A DNA stretch of 35,015 bases from JAQBXX01 sp947085325 (GCA_947085325.1 CAMTVY010000018.1:1-35015), one strand, 5' to 3'. Positions 16,210 to 25,569 are shown, counted from the stretch's first letter. Program-made: numbers and translations. Notes: generated by a model not told the origin, from the letters alone.

Positions 16210-18717
16210 ATGGCAACACCACTCCGGGTATTGGTCGTCGAGGACATTGAAGACGATGCCCTGCTGCTGCTGCGTGAGCTGGCGCGCGGCGGCTACGCGA
16301 CTGTCCATACGCGTGTAGATACGGAGCAGGCGATGGTCGCCGCCCTGGCGGAGCCTTGGGATATTATCCTTTCCGATTACACCATGCCGCATTTCAGCGC
16401 ACCTGCGGCACTGGATGTGCTGAATCAGAGCGGGTACGACATACCGTTTGTCGTCATCTCCGGCAACGTCGGTGAAGAGGCTGCGGTGGAGGCAATGCGC
16501 GCGGGCGCCCGTGACTACATCATGAAGGACCGGCTCGGGCGCCTGAACGTGGTGGTCGAGCGCGAGCTGCACGAGGCCGGGTTGCGTCGCAAGCGCCAAC
16601 AGATCGAGGAACAGCTCGTGCGCATGGGTCGCATACTGGATCAGTCGCCCGCCGAGATATTCCTCATTGAACCGCACTCCTGGCGCATTCTGCAATCCAA
16701 CCAGACCGCGCAGCACCATCTGGGCTACGATGCCGAAGAGCTGGCGCGCATGACGGTGTTTGATATCAAGCCCGACCTGACACCGGAGTATCTCGAGGCG
16801 CTGGTGCAGCCCCTGTTGTCCGCCGAGCGGGAACAGGTGTCCTTCGAGGCGCGGCACCGGCGCAGGAACGGTTCAACCTACCCGGTCGAGGTGCGCCTGC
16901 AGTTTTCCCATTCCGAAGTCACGCCTGTGCTGGTGGCGGTGGTGCAGGATATTACCGAGCGCAAGCAGGCCGAGGAAACCCTGTTCCAGGAAAAGGAGCG
17001 GGCGCAGGTCACGCTGCAATCCATCGGCGATGCGGTGATTACCACCGATGCAGAGGCGCGGGTGGACTATATGAACCCTGTCGCCGAGCAGCTTACCGGG
17101 TGGGTTACGGCAGAGGCGAAGGGTCTGCCGCTGATGCATGTGTTCCGTGCCGTTGATGAGGATGCGCGCGAACCCCCGGAGTGCCCGGCAACGCGGGTGC
17201 TGCGCGAGCAGCGCATTACCGGGCTTGCCAGCAACACAGTATTGATCCGCCGCGATGGCGTGGAGTTTTCCATCGAGGACTCCACCGCCCCGATTCGTGA
17301 CCGGCGCGGTGAGGTGATAGGCGCCGTGCTGGTTTTCCATGATGTGAGCCAGGCGCGCGTGATGGCCAACCAGCTCGCCTACCAGGCGCGCCACGACCCG
17401 CTCACGGGGCTGTTCAACCGGCGCGAATTCGAAGTCAGCGTCAAGCGGGCGCTGGAGAGTGCGCGCGAAGACGGCAAACAGCATGCGGTGTGCTACATCG
17501 ATCTCGACCAGTTCAAGGTGGTGAACGACACCTGCGGTCATATGGCGGGCGATGAGATGCTGAAGCAACTTGCCGGACGCCTGCAGGAGCGGGTGCGCGG
17601 GAACGACATTCTGGCGCGTCTGGGCGGTGACGAATTCGGCGTATTGCTGCACGGATGTCCGCTCGACAAGGCGCAGGAGATCGCCGACGACCTGTGTGCC
17701 ATGGCCAGGAAATTCCGTTTTGCCTGGGAGGGCAAGACCTTCGATGTGGGCGCCAGCATCGGTCTGGTGCCGGTCCATGGCGAGAGCGCAAGCCTGGCCG
17801 AAGTGCTTTCTGCGGCGGACTCCGCCTGCTATGTGGCCAAGGGCGAGGGGCGCAACCGTGTGCACGTCTATCAGGCCGACGACCATGCGCTCGCCCGCCA
17901 CCGCGGCGAGATGCAGTGGGTAAGCCAGATACGTCAGGCGCTGGAAGAAGACCGGTTTTGCCTGTATTACCAGACCATGCAGCCGCTCAACAACGCGGCC
18001 ACAGCCGGTAATCACATCGAAGTGCTGCTGCGCATGAAGGCGTACGACGGGCAACTGGTATTGCCGATGGCATTTATCGGCGCAGCAGAACGCTACAACC
18101 TCATGACCACGCTGGACCGCTGGGTGATCCGCGCCACGTTTGACTTTCTGAGCCGCCAGTCCGGAAGTGGCAACGGCTATCCACTGGTTACCTGCGCCAT
18201 TAATCTCTCGGGCCAATCGCTGTGCGAAGACACCTTTCTTGATTTCGTGGTCGAACAGCTGCAGCGGGCGGATATCCAGCCCACGCAGATCTGCTTTGAG
18301 ATTACTGAAACCGCCGCAGTGACGCATCTCGCGCGCGCGATGCGTTTCATCTCCACGCTGAAAGGCATGGGATGCCGCTTCGCGCTGGATGATTTCGGCA
18401 GCGGCCTGTCGTCGTTTGGCTACCTCAAGAACCTGCCGGTGGACTATCTCAAGATCGACGGCGCCTTCGTCAAGGACATGGTAGACGATGTCATCGACCG
18501 CGCCATGGTCGAGGCCATCAATAATATCGGCCATGTGATGCGTATGCAGACCATAGCCGAGTGGGTGGAGGGTGATGCCGCGCTGGTGCTCGCGCAACAG
18601 ATGGGCATCGACTTCGCCCAGGGGTATGCGATCTCCATGCCACGGCCGCTGTGGGGGCTGTTGCAAGCGCCGCCTGATGCTGGCCGGGAGGGTGAAAATT
18701 CCATTGTAATCAGGTAA
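16210..18717 (+). CDS. REC-PAS-PAS-GGDEF-EAL response regulator
   Basis: This 835-residue cytoplasmic protein starts with a receiver domain (LRVLVVEDIEDD; phosphoacceptor D56 in IILSDYTMP; conserved K in YIMKDRL). Two PAS domains follow (about 140-255 and 260-385), then GGDEF (site 472-476) with an RxxD inhibitory motif (RGND), then an EAL domain. In the EAL domain the signature reads EVLLRM (604-609) where active enzymes usually have EALxR. Other residues (FEITETAA, DDFGSGLSSFGYLKNLPVDYLKIDG, AEWVE) are kept, so phosphodiesterase activity is possible. The ATG at 16210 follows GAGGTGG at good spacing and beats a GTG at 16204. Its partner is probably the kinase just upstream. Confidence 0.95.
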   Translation: MATPLRVLVVEDIEDDALLLLRELARGGYATVHTRVDTEQAMVAALAEPWDIILSDYTMPHFSAPAALDVLNQSGYDIPFVVISGNVGEEAAVEAMRAGARDYIMKDRLGRLNVVVERELHEAGLRRKRQQIEEQLVRMGRILDQSPAEIFLIEPHSWRILQSNQTAQHHLGYDAEELARMTVFDIKPDLTPEYLEALVQPLLSAEREQVSFEARHRRRNGSTYPVEVRLQFSHSEVTPVLVAVVQDITERKQAEETLFQEKERAQVTLQSIGDAVITTDAEARVDYMNPVAEQLTGWVTAEAKGLPLMHVFRAVDEDAREPPECPATRVLREQRITGLASNTVLIRRDGVEFSIEDSTAPIRDRRGEVIGAVLVFHDVSQARVMANQLAYQARHDPLTGLFNRREFEVSVKRALESAREDGKQHAVCYIDLDQFKVVNDTCGHMAGDEMLKQLAGRLQERVRGNDILARLGGDEFGVLLHGCPLDKAQEIADDLCAMARKFRFAWEGKTFDVGASIGLVPVHGESASLAEVLSAADSACYVAKGEGRNRVHVYQADDHALARHRGEMQWVSQIRQALEEDRFCLYYQTMQPLNNAATAGNHIEVLLRMKAYDGQLVLPMAFIGAAERYNLMTTLDRWVIRATFDFLSRQSGSGNGYPLVTCAINLSGQSLCEDTFLDFVVEQLQRADIQPTQICFEITETAAVTHLARAMRFISTLKGMGCRFALDDFGSGLSSFGYLKNLPVDYLKIDGAFVKDMVDDVIDRAMVEAINNIGHVMRMQTIAEWVEGDAALVLAQQMGIDFAQGYAISMPRPLWGLLQAPPDAGREGENSIVIR

Positions 18718-18762
18718 AGTGAAACCCTCCGGATTCCACCAGTCTTAATTTAAGGAACGAAC

Positions 18763-19440
18763 ATGCCAGAATATCTGATCGCGCCGTCGATACTGTCGGC
18801 GGATTTCGCGCGGCTGGGCGAAGAGGTCGACAACGTGCTCAAGGCGGGCGCCGACGTCGTGCACTTCGACGTGATGGACAACCACTACGTGCCCAACCTT
18901 ACCATCGGCCCGCTGGTGTGCGAGGCATTGCGCAAGCACGGCGTTACCGCGCCGATCGATGTGCATCTCATGGTCAAGCCGGTGGATCGCATCATCCCCG
19001 ACTTCGCCAAGGCGGGGGCCACGTACATTACCTTCCACCCCGAAGCCACCGAGCATATCGACCGCTCGCTGCAACTGGTGCGCAGCCTGGGCTGCAAATC
19101 CGGCCTGGTGTTCAACCCGGCGACGCCGCTCGATCACCTGAAATACGTGATGGATAAAATAGACATGATTTTGCTCATGTCGGTCAACCCCGGCTTCGGC
19201 GGCCAGAGTTTCATCCCCGCCACGCTGCCCAAGCTGCGCGAGGCGCGCAAGCTGATAGACGCCAGCGGCTATGACATCCGCCTGGAAATTGACGGCGGCG
19301 TGAATACCGCCAACATTCGTGAGATCGCCGAGGCGGGCGCGGACACCTTTGTTGCCGGGTCGGCCATCTTCAGCACCAAAGATTACAGGGCCACCATCGA
19401 CAAGATGCGCGCTGAATTGGCCAAAGTGGGTAAGGCCTGA
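18763..19440 (+). CDS. rpe: Ribulose-phosphate 3-epimerase
   Basis: This 225-residue TIM-barrel enzyme interconverts ribulose 5-phosphate and xylulose 5-phosphate. Motifs are IAPSILSADFARLGEEV at the N-terminus (catalytic and metal residues), VVHFDVMDNHYVPNLTIGP, DVHLMV, SVNPGFGGQSFIP, LEIDGGV and the phosphate-binding GADTFVAGSAIF. An AAGGA site precedes the ATG. It is the first gene of a plus-strand run through gph and trpEGDC, an order common in gammaproteobacteria. Confidence 0.97.
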   Translation: MPEYLIAPSILSADFARLGEEVDNVLKAGADVVHFDVMDNHYVPNLTIGPLVCEALRKHGVTAPIDVHLMVKPVDRIIPDFAKAGATYITFHPEATEHIDRSLQLVRSLGCKSGLVFNPATPLDHLKYVMDKIDMILLMSVNPGFGGQSFIPATLPKLREARKLIDASGYDIRLEIDGGVNTANIREIAEAGADTFVAGSAIFSTKDYRATIDKMRAELAKVGKA

Positions 19441-19446
19441 AAACCT

Positions 19447-19564
19447 AACGCAAAGACGCGAAGACGCAAAGATATAGAATCTAATGATTGTTTCCGCACT
19501 TTAAGCACCCGGTGGCCCACCTTGCCACATGAATTATTCCTTTGCGTCTTCGCGTCTCTGCGTT
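19447..19564. repeat. Element A: inverted 8-mer-array repeat between rpe and gph
   Basis: The left arm (19447-19471) is AA followed by three CGCNAAGA-type 8-mers. The right arm (19540-19564) is its reverse complement with 24 of 25 bases matching. The 68-base interior has no gene. Its end, CATGAATTATT (19528-19538), also occurs at 23026-23036 in the GxxExxY cassette, so A may be another deletion derivative of it. It fills nearly the whole rpe-gph spacer. Confidence 0.85.
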
Positions 19565-19585
19565 GAGACTTTTTCAAAGTAACCC

Positions 19586-20263
19586 ATGCGCTTAAACCCC
19601 CCCAAGATGGTGTTGATCGACCTGGACGGCACGCTGGTCGACAGCGCGCCCGATCTGGCCTTTTGCGTGGACGAAACGCTCAAGCAACTGGGCCTGCCGC
19701 CGCAGGGCTTGGAGCGCGTGCGCGACTGGGTCGGCAACGGCGTGGAGAAGCTCATACGCCGCGCACTCAGCGGCGACATCGACGGTGTGCCGGAGGAGGC
19801 GTTGCTCAAGCGCGCCATGCCGGTTTTTCTGGAGCTGTACGAGAACAACCTCGCGCAGCGCAGCCGTTTATACCCCGGCATACGCGAAGGCATCGTGTTG
19901 CTCAAGGCGCAAGGCATCCCGCTCGGCTGCGTCACCAACAAGATCGCGCGTTTCACCGAGCCGCTGTTGAAACATCTCGGCGTGCGCGACGAGTTCGGCA
20001 TCGTGGTGAGCGGCGACACGCTGCCGCAGAAAAAACCGCACCCCGCACCCCTGCTGCACGCCGCGCATTTTTTTGGCGTTACGCCGGGGGATTCCCTGAT
20101 GGTGGGTGACTCGGTGCACGACGTGGAGGCCGCGCGCGCCGCCGGTTTTCAGGTGGTGTGCGTCAGCTACGGCTACAACCACGGCGCCGACATCCGCGCC
20201 GCCCAGCCTGACGCGGTAATAGATTCTCTGCTAGAATTACCCAACCTCTTCAACTCAAGCTGA
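19586..20263 (+). CDS. gph: Phosphoglycolate phosphatase (HAD family)
   Basis: This 225-residue HAD hydrolase dephosphorylates 2-phosphoglycolate. Motif I is LIDLDGTLVDSAPDL with the nucleophile Asp. The cap contains GVEKLIRRAL. Motif II is CVTNKIARF, the motif III lysine is in QKKPHPAPLL, and motif IV is MVGDSVHDVEAARAAGF. It lies between rpe and trpE, the usual position in this group of bacteria. No clear ribosome-binding site precedes the ATG, because repeat element A ends 21 bases upstream. Confidence 0.95.
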   Translation: MRLNPPKMVLIDLDGTLVDSAPDLAFCVDETLKQLGLPPQGLERVRDWVGNGVEKLIRRALSGDIDGVPEEALLKRAMPVFLELYENNLAQRSRLYPGIREGIVLLKAQGIPLGCVTNKIARFTEPLLKHLGVRDEFGIVVSGDTLPQKKPHPAPLLHAAHFFGVTPGDSLMVGDSVHDVEAARAAGFQVVCVSYGYNHGADIRAAQPDAVIDSLLELPNLFNSS

Positions 20264-20282
20264 GCCGTTGCTTGAAAAGCTC

Positions 20283-20360
20283 AACGCCAAGACGCAAAGT
20301 TTTTCAGGTTGTTTATTACTGGAAATCTTTGCGACCTTGGCGTCTTTCCGTCTTTGCGTT
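20283..20360. repeat. Element B: inverted 8-mer-array repeat between gph and trpE
   Basis: The left arm AACGCCAAGACGCAAAG (20283-20299) and the right arm (20327-20360, ending CGTCTTTGCGTT) are inverted copies of the CGCNAAGA array. The right arm is longer, with an extra unit containing TTGGCGTCTTTCCGTC. The interior is 27 bases and non-coding. It starts 19 bases after the gph stop. Confidence 0.8.
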
Positions 20361-20418
20361 AAGTTGTTAACAGATGATGAGACAGGACATACTCGCGATA
20401 CGATGGCGTACCTAAGTA

Positions 20419-20432
20419 CAGACTTAAGTCTG
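20419..20432. promoter_or_regulatory. CAGACTTAAGTCTG palindrome upstream of trpE
   Basis: A perfect 14-bp palindrome lies 37 bases before the trpE start codon, in the only part of the gph-trpE spacer not taken up by element B. A regulator could bind here. There is no Trp-rich leader peptide in the spacer, so classical attenuation is not visible. Confidence 0.4.
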
Positions 20433-20469
20433 ACGTATTGCTGCACCTGTTTAACCATTATCTTGAGCA

Positions 20470-22013
20470 ATGACCATGACACCGCAATTGTTCCAAACCC
20501 TGGCCAGCCAGGGCTATAACCGCATACCGCTGGTGCGCGAGGTCAGTGCCGACCTCGACACGCCCCTTAGCGCGTATCTCAAGCTCGCCGACGACGCACA
20601 TGGACGTGCTAGTGTCGCGGGAGACAGGACGCCGGGAGCGACCGCGCCGTATTCGTATCTATTCGAATCGGTGCAGGGCGGCGAGAAGTGGGGGCGTTAC
20701 TCCATCATCGGCCTGCCGTGCCGCACCCTCGTGCGCGTCTCCGGCCATGACATTACCGTGGAAAAAGACGGCGCCATTATCGAGCACACGCAGAGCGATG
20801 ACCCGCTGGGCTGGATTGAGCAATTCCAGGCGCGCTACAAGATTGCGCCCGTCGCCGGGTTGCCGCGTTTCACCGGCGGTCTGGTGGGTTATTTCGGCTA
20901 CGACACGGTGCGCTACATCGAGCCGCGTCTGGCGGGGACGCATAAGCCCGACGCGCTCGGCACGCCGGACATTCTGCTCATGGTGTCGGATGAAGTGGTG
21001 GTGTTCGACAGCCTGGGCGGCAAACTGTATCTGGTGATCCACGTCAATCCGGCGCTCGAAAACGCCTGGGGCAGGGCGCAGGCCCGGCTCGATGAGCTGG
21101 CCGAGCGCCTGCAGCGCGCCACGCCGCGCACGCCGGATACCGCGCATCCCCTGCGGGAGGAGGATTTTGTCTCCGGCTTCACGCAGCAGGGCTTCGAGCA
21201 TGCCGTTGTGCGCGCCAAGCACTACATTGTGGAGGGCGACATCATGCAGGTGGTGCTGTCGCAGCGCCTGAGCGCGCCTTACCGGGGCAGTGCGCTGGGC
21301 CTGTACCGCGCGCTGCGCACGCTGAACCCGTCGCCGTACATGTATTATCTGGCGCTGGGTGATTTCCATGTAGTGGGTTCGTCACCTGAAATTCTCACCC
21401 GGCTTGAAGACGGCGTCATCACCGTGCGCCCCATTGCCGGTACGCGCAAGCGCGGCGGCAGCGACGAGGAAGACCGCGCGCTGGAGCAGGAGCTGCTGGC
21501 CGACCCGAAAGAGCGCGCCGAACATCTGATGCTGATAGACCTGGGCCGCAACGACGTCGGGCGCGTGGCCAAAACCGGCAGCGTCAGACTCACCGAAAAA
21601 ATGCTGGTGGAGCGCTACTCGCACGTGATGCACATCGTCTCCAACGTCACCGGGCAGTTACAGCCCGGCATGACCGCGCTGGACGCGCTGCGCGCCACCT
21701 TCCCGGCGGGCACGGTGAGCGGCGCGGCCAAGATCCGCGCCATGGAAATCATTGATGAACTGGAGCCGGTGAAACGCGGCATCTACTCCGGCGCGGTGGG
21801 CTATCTCGGCTGGAACGGCAACATGGATACCGCGATTGCGATACGTACCGCCGTGCTCAAGGACGGCCTGCTGCACGTACAGGCGGGTGCCGGTATAGTG
21901 GCCGACTCGGTGCCGCGCACGGAGTGGGAGGAGACCATGAACAAGGCGCGGGCCTTGATCAGCGCAGCAGTGACGGCGTCGAGAGGTTCTGATGTCACGG
22001 CGGAGGCAACGCC

Positions 22014-22023
<10 letters not shown>
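20470..22023 (+). CDS. trpE: Anthranilate synthase component I TrpE
   Basis: This 517-residue subunit converts chorismate to anthranilate using ammonia from TrpG. Family segments are LASQGYNRIPLVREV with DLDTPLSAYLKLAD (feedback-site region), SYLFESVQGGEKWGRYSIIGLP, the chorismate-binding core VLSQRLSAPY, NPSPYMYYLALGDFHVVGSSPEIL, RPIAGTRKRG, DLGRNDVGRVA and the GTVSGAAKIRAMEIIDELE helix. A second ATG at 20476 (MTPQLFQ) is equally good as a start. About 17 residues (near 43-59, HGRASVAGDRTPGAT) are inserted where relatives pass directly from LAD to the SYL segment. The gene overlaps trpG by 10 bases. Confidence 0.96.
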
Positions 22024-22624
<601 letters not shown>

Positions 22625-22625
<1 letters not shown>

Positions 22626-23005
22626 TGATGAATGAAGATGAAATTTCCAGTATCGTTGTGGACTCCGCAATCGAAGTGCATAGAGAATTGGGGCCTGGTT
22701 TGCTGGAGTCGGTATATCAAAGCTGCCTTGTTCATGAATTAGGGGTAAGGAATATACCGTTGTCCGAGGAAGTGCCTATTGCGGCAGGGTATAAAGGTTT
22801 GGTATTTGAAACCGCATACTGACTGGATTTATTGGTCGCCGACAAGGTGATTGTTGAGTTGAAGGTGGTTGAAATCCTGCTACCTGTGCATAAGGCCCGA
22901 CTACTGTCATATCTGCGCCTGACACATAAAAAGCTCGGGTTGCTTATCAATTTCAATGTTCCTATGCTGAAAGATGGAATTAAGCGAGTGGTAAACAATC
23001 TATAA
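22625..23005 (+). pseudogene. GxxExxY-family protein gene interrupted by one in-frame TGA
   Basis: The reading frame is 127 codons long and keeps the family features throughout: DEISSIVVDSAIEVHRELG, the namesake GLLESVY (about residues 25-31), VPIAAGYKGLVFETAY, then after the stop LDLLVADKVIVELKVVE, LLPVHKARLLSYLRLT, KLGLLINFNVPMLKDGIKRVVNN. The TGA at 22820-22822 takes the place where relatives usually have Arg (AYR-DLLV), which fits a CGA to TGA change. No frameshift is present, so the mutation is recent or the 66-residue product is tolerated. The family is of unknown function; the DLLV...VELK pattern resembles PD-(D/E)xK nucleases. It is the cargo of an inverted-arm cassette. Confidence 0.88.
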
Positions 23006-23057
23006 AGTCCTGCCAGTATTATGGCCATGAATTATTAAGATATTTTCTTAAAAGCTC

Positions 23058-23183
23058 AACGCAAAGACGCTAAGGCGCAAAGAAAATCTGATGGTGGATG
23101 AAGATAATATCTCCAGTGCTATGGCCATGAATTTGGTGTTTAAGGAATTAATTATCTTCTTGGCGTCTTAGCGTCTTTGCGTT
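23058..23183. repeat. Element D: internally deleted GxxExxY cassette
   Basis: Arms at 23058-23082 and 23159-23183 match as inverted copies at 23 of 25 bases. Between them, ATGGTGGATGAAGATAATAT plus CTCCAGT codes MVDEDNISS, the equivalent of the start of the GxxExxY gene (MNEDEISS). It then jumps to CTATGGCCATGAATT, which matches the 3' flank of that gene (23019-23034). The junction is CCAGT(GC)T, where the full cassette has CCAGTAT at both ends of the missing part. Confidence 0.8.
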
Positions 23184-23205
23184 AAGTTTTTATTGGGCCT
23201 TATTT

Positions 23206-24225
23206 ATGAACATGCAAACCGCCATCCGCGCCGTGACCGAGCGCCGCAACCTGACAGCCGACGAGATGACCGCGGTGATGGAGACCGTCATGAGCGGCGC
23301 CGCCACGCCCGCGCAGATCGCCGGCTTTCTCATCGGTCTGCGCATGAAGGGCGAGACCATCGAGGAGATCGCCGCCGCCGCGCGCGTGATGCGCGAACTG
23401 TGCACCAGGGTCGAGGTGCATGCGGAGCATCTGGTGGACACCTGCGGCACCGGCGGCGACGGCGCGCACACCTTCAATATCTCCACCGCCGCCGCGCTGG
23501 TGGCCGCCGCAGCGGGCGCCAAGGTCGCCAAACACGGTAACCGCTCAGTGTCCAGTAAGTCCGGCAGCGCCGACGTGCTCGAAGCGGCGGGCGTGAATCT
23601 CGATCTCACGCCGGAACAGGTCGCGGCGTGCATAGCAAAAACCGGCGTAGGGTTTTTGTTCGCGCCCAGACACCACGGCGCGATGAAGCATGCCGTAGCA
23701 CCGCGCCGCGAGATGGGCGTGCGCACGCTGTTCAATCTGCTGGGGCCGCTCACCAATCCCGCCGGCGCGCGCAACCAGGTGATCGGTGTGTGGGGCGCCG
23801 AGTGGCTGGAGCCGCTCGCCTCCGCACTGGCGCGGCTCGGCAGCCGCCATGTGCTGGTGGTCAACGCCGAAGACGGCATGGACGAGATCAGCATCGCCTC
23901 GCCCACGCACGTCGCGGAACTCAAGGACGGCGCCATTGTGACCTATGTCATTGTGCCGGAGGAGTTCGGCCTGACGCGCACCGACGGCGCGAGTCTGGTG
24001 GTGGCGAGCCCGCAGCAAAGTCTGGATATCATCCGCGCGGTGCTGGACGGCACGCCGGGCCCTGCCGCCGACATCGTGGCGCTTAACGCCGGCGCGGCCA
24101 TTTACGTGGCGGGCCTCACGCCCACGCTGGAGCAAGGCGTGCGCAAGGCGCAAACGGTGATCGCCAGCGGCGCGGCGCGCACAAAGCTTGCTGCATTAAT
24201 CAGTTTCACTCAGAATTTTAAATAA
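23206..24225 (+). CDS. trpD: Anthranilate phosphoribosyltransferase TrpD
   Basis: This 339-residue enzyme transfers phosphoribose from PRPP to anthranilate. It contains the PRPP loop DTCGTGGDGAHTFNIST (about residues 78-94), KHGNRSVSSKSGSADVLEAAG, HHGAMKHAVAPRREMGVRTLFNLLGPLTNPAG as a continuous active-site region, and the metal site in EDGMDEIS. Length is normal. It follows the repeat cassette by 22 bases and has no convincing ribosome-binding site. Confidence 0.97.
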   Translation: MNMQTAIRAVTERRNLTADEMTAVMETVMSGAATPAQIAGFLIGLRMKGETIEEIAAAARVMRELCTRVEVHAEHLVDTCGTGGDGAHTFNISTAAALVAAAAGAKVAKHGNRSVSSKSGSADVLEAAGVNLDLTPEQVAACIAKTGVGFLFAPRHHGAMKHAVAPRREMGVRTLFNLLGPLTNPAGARNQVIGVWGAEWLEPLASALARLGSRHVLVVNAEDGMDEISIASPTHVAELKDGAIVTYVIVPEEFGLTRTDGASLVVASPQQSLDIIRAVLDGTPGPAADIVALNAGAAIYVAGLTPTLEQGVRKAQTVIASGAARTKLAALISFTQNFK

Positions 24226-24232
24226 AAACCCC

Positions 24233-24302
24233 AACGCAAAGACGCGAAGACGCAGAGAATGCAAAACTATTTAAGCATGTATAAGCTTCGCGTCTTTGCG
24301 TT
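24233..24302. repeat. Element E: inverted 8-mer-array repeat between trpD and trpC
   Basis: AACGCAAAGACGCGAAG (24233-24249) has an exact reverse complement at 24286-24302. The left arm continues with a third unit (ACGCAGAG). The interior of about 28 bases has no gene. It begins 7 bases after the trpD stop and ends 14 bases before the trpC ATG, so it makes up almost the whole spacer. Confidence 0.85.
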
Positions 24303-24316
24303 GAGTCTTTAATTTT

Positions 24317-25144
24317 ATGAATAACGCCCCCGACATCCTGCAAAAAATACTCAAGCGCAAGGCGGAGGAAGTCACCGAGCGCAGTGCGGCCTTGCCGCTG
24401 CGCGAGCTAAGCCGGCGGGCCGCTGCCATGTCTGCGCCGCGTGGCTTCGTGGCGGCGCTGGAGGCGAAAATCGGCAGCGGTGCGGCCGCAGTGATCGCGG
24501 AGATCAAAAAGGCCTCGCCCAGCAAGGGCGTGATGCGCGCCGATTTCCGGCCCGCCGCAATCGCACGGGCCTATGAGCAGGCAGGCGCCGCCTGCCTGTC
24601 GGTGTTGACCGACCGCGACTTCTTTCAGGGCGACGACAGTTATTTGCAGCAGGCGCGGGCGGCGGTCTCGCTGCCTGTGCTGCGCAAGGACTTCATCATC
24701 GATGCCTACCAGGTCTACGAGGCGCGGGCGCTGGGCGCCGACTGCATCCTGCTGATCGTCGCCGCCCTCGGTGAGGCGCAACTGCGTGAATTTGCCGGGC
24801 TCGCCGCGCACCTCGGGCTGGACGTGCTGGTGGAGGTGCACGACGGTGACGAGCTGGAGCGTGCGCTGCAACTCGATGTGCGCCTTATCGGCATCAACAA
24901 CCGCAACCTGCGCAGCTTTGAGACCAGTCTCGCCACTACGCTCGAGCTGCTCGACCGGATTCCGCCCGAGCGCCTGGTGGTCACCGAGAGTGGCATCCGC
25001 ACGCCGCAGGATGTCGCCCTGATGCGAGGGCACGGCGTACATGCCTTTCTGGTGGGCGAGGCCTGCATGGTGGCGCCCGACCCCGGTGCGGCCCTGACGG
25101 CCCTGTTCTCTGCGCCGCAAACGTCGCATAATACCCGCCCATGA
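24317..25144 (+). CDS. trpC: Indole-3-glycerol phosphate synthase TrpC
   Basis: This 275-residue TIM-barrel enzyme closes the indole ring of carboxyphenylamino-deoxyribulose phosphate. Signatures are DILQKILKRKAEEV, IAEIKKASPSKGVMR (catalytic Lys), LSVLTDRDFFQGDDSYL, VLRKDFIIDAYQVYEARALGADCILLI (as a region), VEVHDGDELERAL, IGINNRNLRSFETSL, TESGIRTPQD and FLVGEACM. It is not fused to TrpF, which differs from enteric bacteria. The stop overlaps the next ATG. The region upstream of the start is repeat sequence with no clear ribosome-binding site. Confidence 0.97.
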   Translation: MNNAPDILQKILKRKAEEVTERSAALPLRELSRRAAAMSAPRGFVAALEAKIGSGAAAVIAEIKKASPSKGVMRADFRPAAIARAYEQAGAACLSVLTDRDFFQGDDSYLQQARAAVSLPVLRKDFIIDAYQVYEARALGADCILLIVAALGEAQLREFAGLAAHLGLDVLVEVHDGDELERALQLDVRLIGINNRNLRSFETSLATTLELLDRIPPERLVVTESGIRTPQDVALMRGHGVHAFLVGEACMVAPDPGAALTALFSAPQTSHNTRP

Positions 25145-25563
25145 TGAAGGCGCGCGTGAAGTGGATCGAAGACAGTTCGTTCGTCGCTCAAAGCGGCAGC
25201 GGGCACTCGGTGGTGCTCGATGGTCCGCCTGAGGCTGGCGGCAGGAATCTCGGCGTGCGGCCGATGGAGATGGTGCTGATGGGTTTGGGCGGCTGCACCG
25301 CGTTTGATGTGGTGGAGATACTGAAGAAAAAGCGCGAGACCATCGCCGGTTGCAGCGTCGAGCTCAGCGCCGAGCGTGCAGACACCGCACCCAAGGTGTT
25401 CACCCGCATACATCTGCACTATATAGTGAGCGGCAGCAATGTGAAGGAAGATTCGGTAAGACGTGCGGTGGAGCTGTCGGCGGAAAAATACTGCTCGGTG
25501 TCCATGATGCTGAACAAGAGCGCTGTCATTACCCACGACTATGAAATTGTGAAGACTGACTGA
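25141..25563 (+). CDS. OsmC/Ohr-family protein, YhfA-like
   Basis: This 140-residue protein belongs to the OsmC fold, whose members reduce organic peroxides with two cysteines. The first Cys is in VLMGLGGCTAFDVVEILKKK (about residue 52) and the second in AEKYCSVSMMLNKSA (about 120). GPPEAGGRNLGVRPMEMVL is the usual N-terminal strand. It fits the YhfA-like subgroup better than OhrA by length and by the GGCTAFD motif. It overlaps the trpC stop by four bases (ATGA), so it is read with the trp operon. The metabolic reason is unclear. Confidence 0.9.
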   Translation: MMKARVKWIEDSSFVAQSGSGHSVVLDGPPEAGGRNLGVRPMEMVLMGLGGCTAFDVVEILKKKRETIAGCSVELSAERADTAPKVFTRIHLHYIVSGSNVKEDSVRRAVELSAEKYCSVSMMLNKSAVITHDYEIVKTD

Positions 25564-25569
25564 CAACTC

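Noticed and set aside
20363..20469. A trp leader peptide and attenuator
   Set aside because: The short frame in this spacer (MAYLSTDLSLTYCC) has no Trp codons, and no mutually exclusive hairpins with a T-run were seen.
22820..22822. TGA as a selenocysteine codon in the GxxExxY gene
   Set aside because: Relatives have Arg, not Cys, at this place, and no SECIS-like hairpin was seen just after the TGA. A nonsense mutation is simpler.
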